A DNA stretch of 37,157 bases from an uncultured Limnohabitans sp. (GTDB lineage Bacteria; Pseudomonadota; Gammaproteobacteria; Burkholderiales; Burkholderiaceae_C): positions 1-37,157 of the forward strand of contig CALEYZ010000182.1 of assembly GCA_937928195.1 (NCBI GenBank). The letters run 5' to 3'. The position numbers and the translations under genes are program-made. Position 1 is the first letter of the stretch. Every line of letters starts with the position of its first letter. This document shows, one piece after another, positions 23,229 through 32,018 of the stretch. The notes beneath the pieces were generated by a model that did no database searches, was not told the DNA's origin, and worked only from the letters and a program-made list of their open reading frames with translations.

Positions 23229-24434
23229 TCAACGATCTGCCAAAAAAAGTTCTTGCAGATCACTTAAAAAATCAAAACCACGTTCAGTGGGCCAAACCCT
23301 GTTGAAATCCCTTGAGATCAATTGTTTGGCTTCTGCGCTGGCCAATTCCTTTTGAATTGACGTCATGGCCAAACCCGTTCGCGCCATGTAATCCGTCAAG
23401 CTAAAGCCTTCTTTCAAACGCAAGGCATTCAACATGTATTCAAATGGCAAGTCTTCACGCGACACTTCCTCATGCTGCGTCACTGGCTCGCCTTTCAAAG
23501 CTTGTGCGAGGTACAACTGCGGCTCTCTGTAGCGAACTTGTCGCGTGATGCGGTGTGCAAAACTCAGTTTGCTGTGCGCACCAGCACCAATGCCCAAATA
23601 GTCGCCAAACTGCCAGTAGTTGAGGTTGTGCCAACAACGATGGCCCGCCCTCGCATACGCCGACACTTCGTAGCGCTGCAAGCCTTCTACTGCAGTCATT
23701 TCGGTGATCAAGTCCATCATGGCGTACGCATCATCATCTTCGGGCAACACGGGGGGATGCTTGGCAAACATCGTGTTGGGTTCAATGGTGAGGTGATAAA
23801 TGGAAAGGTGTGGTGGCTTGAAACTCAAGGCCGTTTGAATGTCTTGCGTCAAATCGGCCAAGCTCTGTCCGGGCAAGGCGTACATCACATCCAAGTTGAA
23901 GGTATCAAAGGCACTCTGCGCCTCTGCCACAGCGGCCATGGCCTGATCACGATTGTGCACACGTCCCAAGGCTTTCAAGTGCGTGTCATTGAAACTTTGG
24001 ACACCAATTGACAGGCGAGTGACACCCGCCGAACGAAAAGCCTTGAAGCGATCTTTTTCAAACGTACCGGGATTGGCCTCCATGGTAATTTCAGCTTCGG
24101 CCTCCAATGGCAAGCGCGCGCGAATCCCACTGATCAAACGATCGATGCTGGCAGGTTCAAACAAACTGGGCGTACCACCGCCAATGAAAATGCTGTGAAC
24201 TGGACGCCCCCAAATCAAGGGCAAACTGGCTTCTAAGTCCGCCAGCAGCGCATCGATATAGCGTTGCTCGGGCATGCCTTGCGAGTTGTCGCGCCACTCA
24301 TGCGAATTGAAATCGCAATAAGGACATTTTTTAATGCACCACGGCAAATGAACATACAGTGACAAGGGCGGCAATGACTGCAACTGCAGCAAGCCAGGTC
24401 GCATGGCATGGACCACATCAAAGGGGCTGCTCAT
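23229..24434 (-). CDS. hemW: Radical SAM haem chaperone HemW
   Basis: This 401-residue radical SAM protein is often annotated as oxygen-independent coproporphyrinogen III oxidase-like. HemW binds haem and SAM and is thought to insert haem into target proteins. The [4Fe-4S] cluster motif CIKKCPYC uses Cys33, Cys37 and Cys40, lacking the extra Cys of true HemN. The SAM-binding FIGGGTPSLF is near 90, and the HNLNYWQFGDYLGIGAGAHS segment (about 270-290) is present. The HemW-specific C-terminal wHTH region follows. An in-frame Met at residue 11 (24404) is a possible alternative start. It lies 3 nt after rdgB, as in many proteobacteria. Confidence 0.93.
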   Translation of the reverse strand: MSSPFDVVHAMRPGLLQLQSLPPLSLYVHLPWCIKKCPYCDFNSHEWRDNSQGMPEQRYIDALLADLEASLPLIWGRPVHSIFIGGGTPSLFEPASIDRLISGIRARLPLEAEAEITMEANPGTFEKDRFKAFRSAGVTRLSIGVQSFNDTHLKALGRVHNRDQAMAAVAEAQSAFDTFNLDVMYALPGQSLADLTQDIQTALSFKPPHLSIYHLTIEPNTMFAKHPPVLPEDDDAYAMMDLITEMTAVEGLQRYEVSAYARAGHRCWHNLNYWQFGDYLGIGAGAHSKLSFAHRITRQVRYREPQLYLAQALKGEPVTQHEEVSREDLPFEYMLNALRLKEGFSLTDYMARTGLAMTSIQKELASAEAKQLISRDFNRVWPTERGFDFLSDLQELFLADR

Positions 24435-24437
24435 GTT

Positions 24438-25040
24438 TCAGAGCCCCCAACGCTCTCGCATCAAAGCCACCATGGCTTGCGAAGATCTGCCGCGATGGCT
24501 GTTGGCATTCTTCACATCTTCTGGCAACTGCGCAAAGGTTTTGCCAAACTCTGGCAGAAACAAAATAGGGTCAAAGCCAAAGCCGTTGTCACCGACAGGT
24601 TCGCGTGCAATCTCAACCACCACGCGGCCCACAGCAATCAGGGGTTCAGGGTCATCCGCGCTGCGAAGCGCCACCAAGGTACTGACCATGGCCGCGCGAC
24701 GATTTTTTTGCGAGGCCATTTGCTCAAGCACAGCGCGCACATTGTTGGCGTCAGATTTTTCATAACCAAACTGCATGCAGTAATACGCGGTGTCCACCCC
24801 TGGCAAGCCACCAAAGGCGTCAATGCACAAACCTGCATCGTCTGCCACTGCAGGCAGTCCACTTTGTGCGGACGCATGGCGCGCTTTGGTCAAAGCATTT
24901 TCAACAAAGGTTTTGTAAGGCTCTGGGGCTTCCGAAATGTTCAATTCAGACTGCCGCACCAATTGCACGTTCAAGCCGCTGAACAAACTTTGCAATTCGG
25001 CCAACTTGCCTGCGTTGTTGGAAGCCAAAACCATTTTCAT
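24438..25040 (-). CDS. rdgB: dITP/XTP pyrophosphatase RdgB (HAM1 family)
   Basis: This is a 200-residue house-cleaning nucleotidase hydrolysing dITP, ITP and XTP to monophosphates, preventing base-analogue incorporation. The N-terminal LASNNAGKLAEL binds phosphate. VADDAGLCIDAFGGLPG (about 67-83) carries the catalytic and Mg-binding acids, with GDNGFGFDPILFLPE near 150 and the C-terminal SHRGRSSQAM. I chose ATG 25040, 4 nt after the rph stop with GGAG upstream. Longer in-frame starts run inside rph. It is operonic with rph and hemW. Confidence 0.95.
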   Translation of the reverse strand: MKMVLASNNAGKLAELQSLFSGLNVQLVRQSELNISEAPEPYKTFVENALTKARHASAQSGLPAVADDAGLCIDAFGGLPGVDTAYYCMQFGYEKSDANNVRAVLEQMASQKNRRAAMVSTLVALRSADDPEPLIAVGRVVVEIAREPVGDNGFGFDPILFLPEFGKTFAQLPEDVKNANSHRGRSSQAMVALMRERWGL

Positions 25041-25044
25041 GACA

Positions 25045-25806
25045 TCAAGCTCCAGCGTGAACGTGCGTTTGACGTGATAGTTTTTGAAGTTGAACCAACT
25101 CAGCAATGCCTTTTTCGGCCAAGGCCAACAAGCTGTCCATTTCTTTGCGTGTAAAGGCCACGCCTTCGGCAGTGCCTTGCACTTCGACAAAATTGCCGGC
25201 GCCTGTCATCACCACATTCATGTCGGTGTCGCAGGAGGAGTCTTCGGTGTAATCCAAATCCAGCAAAGGGGTACCATTTTTCAGACCGACAGAAATAGCA
25301 GCCACTGAGTCGATGATGGGCGACTCAGTCAATTTGCCTTGGTGCATGAGCCAGTCCACTGCATCTTGCGCAGCCACAAAAGCGCCGGTGATGCTGGCCG
25401 TGCGTGTGCCGCCATCGGCTTGCAACACATCGCAATCGAGGTGAATGGTGCGCTCGCCCAGTTTTTTCAAATCAAACACCGCACGCATCGAGCGGCCAAT
25501 GAGGCGCTGAATTTCTTGTGTGCGACCACTTTGTTTACCGCGCGCTGCTTCGCGGTCACCCCGCGTATGGGTGGCGCGCGGCAGCATGCCGTATTCGGCT
25601 GTGACCCAACCTTCACCACTGCCCTTTTTGTGACCGGGTACTTTTTCTTCGACAGACGCTGTGCAAAGCACGCGCGTATTGCCAAATTCAATGAGGACAG
25701 AGCCTTCGGCATGAACGGTGAAGCCGCGCGTGATGCGAACTTGGCGCAATTGGTCTTGGGTGCGGCCATGGGCACGGGCAAACGTGGACTGATGAGACTG
25801 GGACAT
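25045..25806 (-). CDS. rph: Ribonuclease PH
   Basis: This 253-residue phosphorolytic 3'-5' exoribonuclease trims tRNA precursors. The single RNase PH fold contains the phosphate-binding GDREAARGKQSGRTQEIQRL (about 82-101; the GR-T-EI region), DCDVLQADGGTRTASITGA (about 124-142) and SSCDTDMNVVMTG near 190. The length is slightly above the usual about 240 because of a short N-terminal extension. It is the first gene of the rph-rdgB-hemW operon, divergent from yicC across a 157-nt intergenic region that holds a 14-bp AT-rich palindrome (25849-25862). Confidence 0.96.
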   Translation of the reverse strand: MSQSHQSTFARAHGRTQDQLRQVRITRGFTVHAEGSVLIEFGNTRVLCTASVEEKVPGHKKGSGEGWVTAEYGMLPRATHTRGDREAARGKQSGRTQEIQRLIGRSMRAVFDLKKLGERTIHLDCDVLQADGGTRTASITGAFVAAQDAVDWLMHQGKLTESPIIDSVAAISVGLKNGTPLLDLDYTEDSSCDTDMNVVMTGAGNFVEVQGTAEGVAFTRKEMDSLLALAEKGIAELVQLQKLSRQTHVHAGA

Positions 25807-25963
25807 TTGACGTTACGGCTGATGAGGTTGATGGATGGACGCGTTAGATCGATTTAAATCGAAAATCAAGATTAGTTTGAGATAATTCGGGATGAGCTTG
25901 AGGCATTCGCAAAGCTCCCGACTGAATCGCAGCCCCTTGTCTGCCGCATCCTAGAAAGAATTC

Positions 25964-26881
25964 ATGCCAGTTTACAGTATGACCGGGTACGCCAGCGTGC
26001 AATCCAGCACGCCCGCCGCCGAGGGCAACGCCGACACATCGGCCACGCCTGCAATGCGTTTTGGCCTCGAAATTCGATCGGTCAACAGCCGCTTCCTCGA
26101 TCTCAGTTTCCGTCTCCCTGATGAGCTGCGCCATACAGAGCCTGCACTGCGTGAGCACATCACACAGCACATCAAACGGGGCAAGGTGGAAGTGCGTGCG
26201 GTGTACCACACCACCCAGGACAACGACCTGGCCGATCCGTCCATTGGCACCTTGCAAAAGCTGGTGGGCCTGCAGAACAAAATTCAAAGCTGGCTGCCGC
26301 AGGCGCGTGATTTGAGTGTTTCTGATGTCATCAAATTGGCCAGCCATGAAAAATCAGGCCCAGGCCTGCAAGACGCCGATCTAATGCCTTTGGCCACCCA
26401 AGCCGTCAAAGCCCTCAAAGATGCTCGCGCCCGTGAGGGTGCTCGTTTGGCCGACATGCTGCAAGACCGCATAGGCCAGCTCCGCACCTTGGCCGAGCAA
26501 GCTGCGCCGCTACTGCCGCAACTGGTCGAGCAACAGCGCCAGCGCTTCATTGACCGCTGGAATGAGGCCATGGCTTTGTCTGACGGCAACGTGTCTTCTG
26601 ACGTGGCCAAGGACCGTGCCCTGACCGAAGCCACCGCCTTTGCCATCCGCATCGACGTGGCAGAAGAGCTCACCCGTTTGGCGTCTCACTTGGACGAAAT
26701 CAGCCGCTTGGTTAAAAAAGGCGGCGACATTGGCAAACGCCTCGACTTTCTCATTCAGGAGCTGCACCGCGAAGCCAACACCCTGGGCTCCAAATCCGCT
26801 GCGCTTGAACTGACCAAAATCTCAGTCGACATGAAGGTCCTGATTGAGCAAATGCGTGAGCAAGTCCAAAACATCGAATAA
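25964..26881 (+). CDS. yicC: YicC-family endoribonuclease
   Basis: This 305-residue protein of the YicC/YloC family has members that act as endoribonucleases in RNA turnover. It has the N-terminal MTGYA motif (residues 6-10) and FGLEIRSVNSRFLDLSFRLP (about 29-48). The conserved C-terminal DUF1732-type segment DFLIQELHREANTLGSKS (about 263-280) follows. A 12-residue insertion after MTGYA (Ala/Thr-rich) is slightly unusual. It is the first gene of a yicC-gmk-rpoZ group, 19 nt before gmk. Confidence 0.93.
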   Translation: MPVYSMTGYASVQSSTPAAEGNADTSATPAMRFGLEIRSVNSRFLDLSFRLPDELRHTEPALREHITQHIKRGKVEVRAVYHTTQDNDLADPSIGTLQKLVGLQNKIQSWLPQARDLSVSDVIKLASHEKSGPGLQDADLMPLATQAVKALKDARAREGARLADMLQDRIGQLRTLAEQAAPLLPQLVEQQRQRFIDRWNEAMALSDGNVSSDVAKDRALTEATAFAIRIDVAEELTRLASHLDEISRLVKKGGDIGKRLDFLIQELHREANTLGSKSAALELTKISVDMKVLIEQMREQVQNIE

Positions 26882-26900
26882 GTTGACTACACTCCTTGCC

Positions 26901-27521
26901 ATGGAATATCCTGGAAACCTCTACGTTGTAGCCGCCCCCAGCGGTGCGGGCAAGTCCAGCTTGGTCAAGGCCCTGATGGAGTTAGACACTCGCGTTTTGC
27001 CATCCGTGTCACACACCACCCGAGCCCCCCGGGGCCAAGAAAAACATGGCCGCGAATACTTTTTTGTATCGCAGCAAGAGTTTGACGCCATGGTCACGGC
27101 AGATGCCTTTGTGGAATGGGCCAATGTGCACAGCCATCGCTACGGCACCTCCAAACGAATGCTGGAAGAGCGCATGGCGCAAGGCTCCGACGTCATCTTG
27201 GAAATTGACTACCAAGGCGCCATCCAAATTCAGCGGATGTACGCCAATGCCATCCTCATTTTCATTCTGCCTCCCAGTTGGGAAGAGTTGCGCAGCCGTT
27301 TGGAGCGCCGAGGTGAGGACAGCACTGAAACCATCGAATTGCGCTTGCAAAATGCGGCCATTGAGCTGGCCCAAGTCAAAGAATTTGACTTCGTTATAAT
27401 CAACGAAGTTTTCGATCGCGCCCTGTTTGACCTCAAGGCCATCGTGCACGCTCAGCGCCTCAAGTACATTGCCCAGCGCCGAGACCGTGCCGAAACTTTC
27501 GAATCCCTCCATATCACCTGA
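26901..27521 (+). CDS. gmk: Guanylate kinase
   Basis: This 206-residue kinase makes GDP from GMP and ATP. The P-loop APSGAGKSSL is at about 12-21, the GMP-binding SHTTRAPRGQEKHGREYFF at about 41-59, and EIDYQGAIQI near 105. The start at ATG 26901 fits family length. In-frame upstream codons overlap yicC. Placement with rpoZ and spoT groups guanine nucleotide supply with ppGpp metabolism, a common proteobacterial order. Confidence 0.96.
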   Translation: MEYPGNLYVVAAPSGAGKSSLVKALMELDTRVLPSVSHTTRAPRGQEKHGREYFFVSQQEFDAMVTADAFVEWANVHSHRYGTSKRMLEERMAQGSDVILEIDYQGAIQIQRMYANAILIFILPPSWEELRSRLERRGEDSTETIELRLQNAAIELAQVKEFDFVIINEVFDRALFDLKAIVHAQRLKYIAQRRDRAETFESLHIT

Positions 27522-27541
27522 ATTTTTTACCGGAGACCGTC

Positions 27542-27742
27542 ATGGCCCGCATCACTGTTGAAGATTGCTTGGAACAGATCCCTAACCGTTTCCAATTGGT
27601 ATTGGCGGCCACTTACCGTGCCCGCATGCTGAGCCAAGGCCACACACCTCGCGTCGAAAGCAAAAATAAGCCAGCCGTCACTGCCCTGCGCGAAATTGCA
27701 GCAGGCAAAGTTGGTTTGGAAATGCTCAAAAAAGTTAACTAA
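27542..27742 (+). CDS. rpoZ: RNA polymerase omega subunit
   Basis: This 66-residue omega subunit stabilises the RNA polymerase beta' subunit and forms part of the ppGpp binding site 1. MARITVEDCLEQIPNRFQLV and the following R/K-rich segment are the family signature. It is at the short end of the family, as in other Burkholderiales. GGAG lies 8 nt upstream. It is followed by a terminator, which partly uncouples it from spoT. Confidence 0.96.
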   Translation: MARITVEDCLEQIPNRFQLVLAATYRARMLSQGHTPRVESKNKPAVTALREIAAGKVGLEMLKKVN

Positions 27743-27780
27743 TTTCTACACCCAGCCAAGCCAGTCAGGTTTGGCCCATC

Positions 27781-27812
27781 AAGCCCCAAAGTTTCAAAAC
27801 CTGGGGCTTTTT
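27781..27812 (+). terminator. Rho-independent terminator after rpoZ
   Basis: AAGCCCCA pairs with TGGGGCTT across a 13-nt loop and is followed by TTTT. It lies 38 nt past the rpoZ stop and 80 nt before spoT. Confidence 0.8.
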
Positions 27813-27890
27813 CACGCCTGAAAGTCGCAAATTTGAGAGGGCTTCCCAAGTGGCTTTCTGAAGTCGGCCCTGTGGCGTTACATTTGAGCC

Positions 27891-30212
27891 ATGCGCGCAG
27901 CTTTTTCTTCTATTTTTCACAAATCCGGTAGTACTTCAATACCCGGAAAGCGCGACAACGCACACAACATTCAAGCTGGCATGCCCTCCGCCAGTGCTGC
28001 CAATGCAGCGGCGGCCAGTTTTGCGGCATTGGTCGAGCAATTAGGCTACTTGCCTGCATCAGATGTTGAACTGGTCCGCAAGGCCTACAAGTTTGCCGAT
28101 GAGGCCCATCTGGGTCAGATGCGCAAAAACGGTGAGCCCTACATTACCCACCCCATTTCGGTGGCCACCCAATGCACCGAATGGAAACTGGATGCACAGG
28201 CCTTGATGGCGGCCTTGATGCACGACGTCATGGAAGACTGCGGCGTCACCAAGTCAGACTTGATTGAGAAGTTTGGCTCATCGGTGGCCGAGCTGGTTGA
28301 TGGCTTGACCAAACTGGACAAGTTGGAGTTCAACACACGAGAAGAAAACCAGGCCGAATCATTTCGCAAGATGCTGTTGGCCATGGCACGCGATGTTCGC
28401 GTCATCTTGATCAAGCTGGCCGACCGCAGCCACAACATGCGGACCATGTCCGACATGCCGCGCGAAAAATGGGGCCGCATTTCATCTGAAACACTTGAAA
28501 TTTATGCACCCATTGCACACCGCTTAGGTTTGAACCAAACCTACCGCGAGCTGCAAGACTTGTCGTTTCGTTATTCAAAGCCATGGCGTTACAACGTTCT
28601 GGCCAAAGCCGTTGCCAAAGCGCGCAACCGACGACGTGACCTGATTCAAAAAGTGCAAGGCGAACTCGAGTCCACCTTCTCCAAAGCGGGCATGAATGTT
28701 CAGATCACTGGCCGAGAAAAAACGCTGTATTCCATTTACAAAAAAATGGATGGCAAGCATTTGAGCTTTGCCCAAGTGACCGACATTTACGGCTTCCGGT
28801 TGATTGTGCCTTCAGTCATTGATTGCTATACGGCTTTGGGCATCTTGCATCAGATGTACAAACCCGTACCGGGTCGATTCAAAGATCACATTGCCATCGG
28901 CAAGGTCAACGGCTACCAGTCTTTGCACACCACCCTGGTGGGTCCGTCTGGCGTCAACGTTGAATTCCAAATGCGCACAGAAGCCATGAACGTGGTGGCG
29001 GAGTCTGGGGTTGCGGCGCACTGGCTCTACAAAGACAAAGGCTCCAATGATGTGTCGTCTGAGCGTTTGGGCACACAATGGCTGCAATCCTTGCTCGACA
29101 TCCAAAAAGAAACACGTGATGCTTCTGAGTTTTGGGATCATGTCAAAGTCGACCTGTTCCCCGATGCTGTGTATGTCTTCACGCCCAAGAGTCAAATCAT
29201 GTCCTTGCCGCGTGGCGCCACCGTGGTGGATTTTGCGTACATGATTCACAGCAACATTGGTGACCACTTGGTGGCCGCCAAAATCAACAACCAGCAAGTG
29301 CCTTTGCGCACAGAGTTGAAAAATGGCGATGTGGTGGAAGTGATGACCGCCCCCGTTTCGTCGCCCAATCCCTCATGGTTGGGCTTTGTTCGAACAGGTC
29401 GCGCGCGGTCCAGAATTCGTCATCACCTCAAAACCATGGCCAACAGCGAGTCCATGGACTTGGGCTTGAAACTGCTCACGCAAGCTTTGCGTGCCGAGGG
29501 CATTGAGAAGATGCCCGATGATCCCTCTCGGTACCAAACTTTGTGGGAAAAATTGTTGCGCTTCACGGGCAACAAAAATCGCAGTGATTTGTTGGTCGAC
29601 GTCGGCCTGGGCAAGCGCATCGCCAGCATTGTGGCCAAACGCATGTCAGCATTGCTGTCTGAAATGGGCGAGAAGCCCGATCCATTGCTGATGACGCGCG
29701 AACGCTTCATGGCACACGAAAGTGTGTCGCAAGGCGCCATCCTGCTCGATGGCACCGAGAATGCGTCCGTGGTTTACGCACGTTGCTGCCACCCATTGCC
29801 TGGCGACAAAATCATCGGTTACTTGGGTCGCGGCGAAGGTTTGGCAGTGCACACCGCAGATTGCAGCGTTGGCCTGAAGCTTCAGCAAAAAGACAGCGAA
29901 CGCTTCATTGGCGTAGAGTGGTCAGACGAGCCTTTGCGCAATTTTGAAACCAGCATCAGCGTGACTGTGGTCAATACCAAAGGCGTGTTAGCACGGGTGG
30001 CAGGCACCTTGGCCAACTCCGAAGTGGACATCATCCACGTGGAAATGGGTCAGGCCAGTGCACAAGATGCTGCAGAAAATACCTTCGTCATTTCCGTGCG
30101 CGACTTGAACCACCTCGAAACCGTGCTGCGCAATTTGAAACGCACACCGGCTGTGTTGAATGCTGAACGCATCACGCACAGAGTGCGGGGTCAAAGTACC
30201 GCAGAAGAATAA
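27891..30212 (+). CDS. spoT: Bifunctional (p)ppGpp synthetase/hydrolase SpoT (RelA/SpoT homologue)
   Basis: This is a 773-residue long RSH enzyme that makes and degrades (p)ppGpp. The hydrolase HD domain (about 60-200) keeps the catalytic HDVMEDCG (about 106-113) and LADRSHNMRTM. The synthetase domain (about 255-395) has GREKTLYSIYKKM, DIYGFRLIV and GYQSLHTTL. TGS follows (about 420-485), then the Cys-containing ARCCHPLPGDKIIGY (about 630), and a C-terminal ACT domain (about 685-760). Both active sites look intact. The start at 27891 lacks a strong ribosome site. The Met at residue 31 (27981) is an alternative, since the first ~35 residues are poorly conserved in such proteins. It ends at a bidirectional terminator shared with greB. 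Confidence 0.95.
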   Translation: MRAAFSSIFHKSGSTSIPGKRDNAHNIQAGMPSASAANAAAASFAALVEQLGYLPASDVELVRKAYKFADEAHLGQMRKNGEPYITHPISVATQCTEWKLDAQALMAALMHDVMEDCGVTKSDLIEKFGSSVAELVDGLTKLDKLEFNTREENQAESFRKMLLAMARDVRVILIKLADRSHNMRTMSDMPREKWGRISSETLEIYAPIAHRLGLNQTYRELQDLSFRYSKPWRYNVLAKAVAKARNRRRDLIQKVQGELESTFSKAGMNVQITGREKTLYSIYKKMDGKHLSFAQVTDIYGFRLIVPSVIDCYTALGILHQMYKPVPGRFKDHIAIGKVNGYQSLHTTLVGPSGVNVEFQMRTEAMNVVAESGVAAHWLYKDKGSNDVSSERLGTQWLQSLLDIQKETRDASEFWDHVKVDLFPDAVYVFTPKSQIMSLPRGATVVDFAYMIHSNIGDHLVAAKINNQQVPLRTELKNGDVVEVMTAPVSSPNPSWLGFVRTGRARSRIRHHLKTMANSESMDLGLKLLTQALRAEGIEKMPDDPSRYQTLWEKLLRFTGNKNRSDLLVDVGLGKRIASIVAKRMSALLSEMGEKPDPLLMTRERFMAHESVSQGAILLDGTENASVVYARCCHPLPGDKIIGYLGRGEGLAVHTADCSVGLKLQQKDSERFIGVEWSDEPLRNFETSISVTVVNTKGVLARVAGTLANSEVDIIHVEMGQASAQDAAENTFVISVRDLNHLETVLRNLKRTPAVLNAERITHRVRGQSTAEE

Positions 30213-30245
30213 AAAAAGCCCTCTGACAATGTCAGAGGGCTTTTT
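30213..30245. terminator. Bidirectional terminator between spoT and greB
   Basis: Near-perfect dyad AAAAAGCCCTCTGACA / TGTCAGAGGGCTTTTT gives a GC-rich stem with U-runs on both strands. It serves the convergent spoT (+) and greB (-). Confidence 0.93.
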
Positions 30246-30254
30246 GATTTGAAT

Positions 30255-30818
30255 TCAAACACCTGGTTTGGGGTAAGTGACTTCAAGCACTTCAATTTCG
30301 CGCCAACCTTGTGGCGTCACCAATTTGAGTACGTCGCCGGTGCTCGATTTCAACAAAGTGCGGGCAATGGGTGATACCCAACTCACCTCACCTTTGAGAC
30401 TGTCTGCCTCGTCAATGCCTCGAATGGTGACCGTGCGTTGATCCCCATTTTCTTCCACATAGGTCACGGTGGCGCCAAAAAAGACCTGATCTTTGCCGTG
30501 GTGTGCGCTGGGGTCGGTCACTTCGGCAATTTCCAAACGCTTGGTGAGAAAACGAATGCGCCGGTCAATTTCACGCAGACGTTTTTTGCCGTACAAGTAA
30601 TCGCCATTTTCGGAGCGGTCCCCGTTGCTGGCAGCCCAGTGAACGATCTCCACTATTTTGGGACGTTCATCGTCCATCAAGGTGAACAGTTCAGCACGCA
30701 AGGCCGCATACCCCTGAGGGGTCATGTAGTTGCGAGTACCAGCAGGCAAAGGCGGCAGGCTGGGATCTTCCCCATCATCAGACTCCGCATCGGTTTCGCG
30801 TGTGAATGCTTTGCTCAT
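30255..30818 (-). CDS. greB: Transcription elongation factor GreB
   Basis: This 187-residue factor enters the RNA polymerase secondary channel and stimulates cleavage of backtracked RNA. The N-terminal coiled coil (about 28-100) carries the acidic tip SNGDRSENGDYLYGKKRLREID (GreB rather than GreA type). The C-terminal FKBP-like domain (about 105-180) has VSWVSPIARTLLKSSTGD. A Glu/Asp-rich, Pro-containing N-terminal extension (about 8-25) is longer than in E. coli. I chose ATG 30818. A start at 30854 would lie in the terminator of the upstream tRNA. Confidence 0.94.
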   Translation of the reverse strand: MSKAFTRETDAESDDGEDPSLPPLPAGTRNYMTPQGYAALRAELFTLMDDERPKIVEIVHWAASNGDRSENGDYLYGKKRLREIDRRIRFLTKRLEIAEVTDPSAHHGKDQVFFGATVTYVEENGDQRTVTIRGIDEADSLKGEVSWVSPIARTLLKSSTGDVLKLVTPQGWREIEVLEVTYPKPGV

Positions 30819-30855
30819 GGCTTTCAAAGTAGAAGGCGAAAATGGAACGCACAAA

Positions 30856-30888
30856 GAAAAACAGCCTAGAGGGATAAGCCTCTAAGCT
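30856..30888 (-). terminator. Rho-independent terminator after tRNA-Arg
   Basis: Minus-strand stem AGCTTAGAGG / CCTCTAGGCT (10 bp with one G-T, 6-nt loop) is followed by GTTTTTC. It lies about 33 nt past the tRNA-Arg 3' end and before greB. Confidence 0.78.
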
Positions 30889-30920
30889 GTGTTCTAGAAT
30901 TGCAAAATTTTTCGAAATTC

Positions 30921-30997
30921 TGGTGCGGCTGGCAGGAATCGAACCCACGACCCCTTGGTTCGTAGCCAAGTACTCTATCCAGCTGAGCTACAGCCGC
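30921..30997 (-). tRNA. tRNA-Arg(ACG)
   Basis: This is a 77-nt tRNA with encoded CCA. Acceptor GCGGCTG pairs with CAGCCGC. The D-arm contains AGCTCAGCTGG, the anticodon stem CTTGG/CCAAG encloses CTACGAA (anticodon ACG, read as ICG), and the T-arm contains GGTTCGATTCC. It is followed by its own terminator. Confidence 0.97.
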
Positions 30998-31071
30998 GAA
31001 GCTGTGGATTGTAGCACGGGTTTTTAGGCTCTTTCAATCATCCTGAAAAAATCTCAAAAATCCCTGAAAAA

Positions 31072-31118
31072 GTGCACCTCGGTATTCATAGGGCTTTGAC
31101 TGATTGAAGTTGGTGCAC
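31072..31118 (+). promoter_or_regulatory. Inverted GTGCACC / GGTGCAC pair upstream of the amino acid ABC operon
   Basis: Arms at 31072-31078 and 31112-31118 are perfect inverted repeats, each resembling an NtrC half-site (TGCACC / GGTGCA). The spacing is far longer than one NtrC dimer site. A TTGACT at 31096-31101 with a weak GATGCT 17 nt later may be a promoter. Nitrogen control of the downstream transporter would make sense but is not shown. Confidence 0.35.
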
Positions 31119-31211
31119 GATGCTCACAAAATTGCATTTCCATACCTTTTTTGGGCGGCACAGGTCTTGCAACCACTTCCAATTAAGTTTTACTTCACTT
31201 GGAGATGTTTC

Positions 31212-32012
31212 ATGCAATTCAACTTTTTGGCCAAGCGCCGTCTCGCTCTTGCTCTGATGGCTGGTTTGGCCTTCGCGGGCTCCGCAGTCCAAGCTCAAAC
31301 CGCATTGGACGATGTCCTGAAAGCCAAAGTCATCAAGATTGCCATTCCAACAGACTACCCACCCTATGGCTTTGTGGGCATTGACTTGCAACCTCAAGGA
31401 TTGGACATCGACATGGCCAACTACATTGGTCAAAAATTGGGCGTCAAAGTCGAGTTGATTCCCGTGATCAGTGCCAACCGCATTCCTTACTTGCAAACGC
31501 GCAAAGCCGACTTGGTCATTTCAACTTTAGGCAAAAACCCAGACCGCGAGAAAGTGATTGACTTCACCGCCGCTTACTCACCCTTCTTTCAAGCGGTGTT
31601 TGCAGCCAAAAGCATGAACATCAAAAGCTTCAATGACCTGGTGGGCAAATCGGTTGGTGTGACACGTGGCGCCATGGAAGACCAAGAGTTGGCCAAAGTG
31701 GTGCCAGCCGGTGTCGATGTGAAACGCTTTGAAGACAACAACGCCACCATCTCGTCGTTCATCTCTGGTCAAGTTCAAGTGATCGCAACTGGTGCGTCTG
31801 TGGCCGGCACCATCATGACCAAGAATCCTGGCTTGAACACCGAATACAAATTGCTGCTCAAAGACTCACCCAATTTCATCGGAGTGGGCAAAGGCGAAGA
31901 CAAGTTGCGCTTGAAAGTCAACGAGATCATTGCCCAAGCACGCAAAGCGGGCGACATCGACAAGATGTCACAAAAATGGTTGGGCCGCCCTGCTGGCGAT
32001 CTGCCACTTTGA
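31212..32012 (+). CDS. Polar amino acid ABC transporter, periplasmic binding protein
   Basis: This 266-residue type II solute-binding protein has a signal peptide (about 1-29, cleaved after VQA). The fold follows the HisJ/GlnH pattern. It includes IAIPTDYPPYGFVGIDLQPQGLDIDMANYIGQKLGV (about 39-74), RIPYLQTRKADLVISTLGKNPDREKVIDFT (about 85-114) with the substrate-carboxylate Arg, and VGKSVGVTRGAMED. ATG 31212 is set by GGAG 7 nt upstream. The longer in-frame start has no such site. It is the first gene of a four-gene transporter operon, 6 nt before the first permease. The specific amino acid is unknown. Confidence 0.93.
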   Translation: MQFNFLAKRRLALALMAGLAFAGSAVQAQTALDDVLKAKVIKIAIPTDYPPYGFVGIDLQPQGLDIDMANYIGQKLGVKVELIPVISANRIPYLQTRKADLVISTLGKNPDREKVIDFTAAYSPFFQAVFAAKSMNIKSFNDLVGKSVGVTRGAMEDQELAKVVPAGVDVKRFEDNNATISSFISGQVQVIATGASVAGTIMTKNPGLNTEYKLLLKDSPNFIGVGKGEDKLRLKVNEIIAQARKAGDIDKMSQKWLGRPAGDLPL

Positions 32013-32018
32013 TCGTCC

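Noticed and set aside
23229..24434. HemN, oxygen-independent coproporphyrinogen III oxidase
   Set aside because: The cluster motif lacks the HemN extra Cys, and the HNLNYW segment and rdgB linkage mark HemW.
25844..26347. 167-codon minus-strand frame opposite yicC
   Set aside because: It covers the yicC start and the rph-yicC intergenic region, and has no domain signature. yicC carries clear family motifs.
31112..31124. Sigma-54 promoter upstream of the ABC operon
   Set aside because: GG and GC elements are 8 rather than 10 bases apart, so the -24/-12 spacing is wrong.
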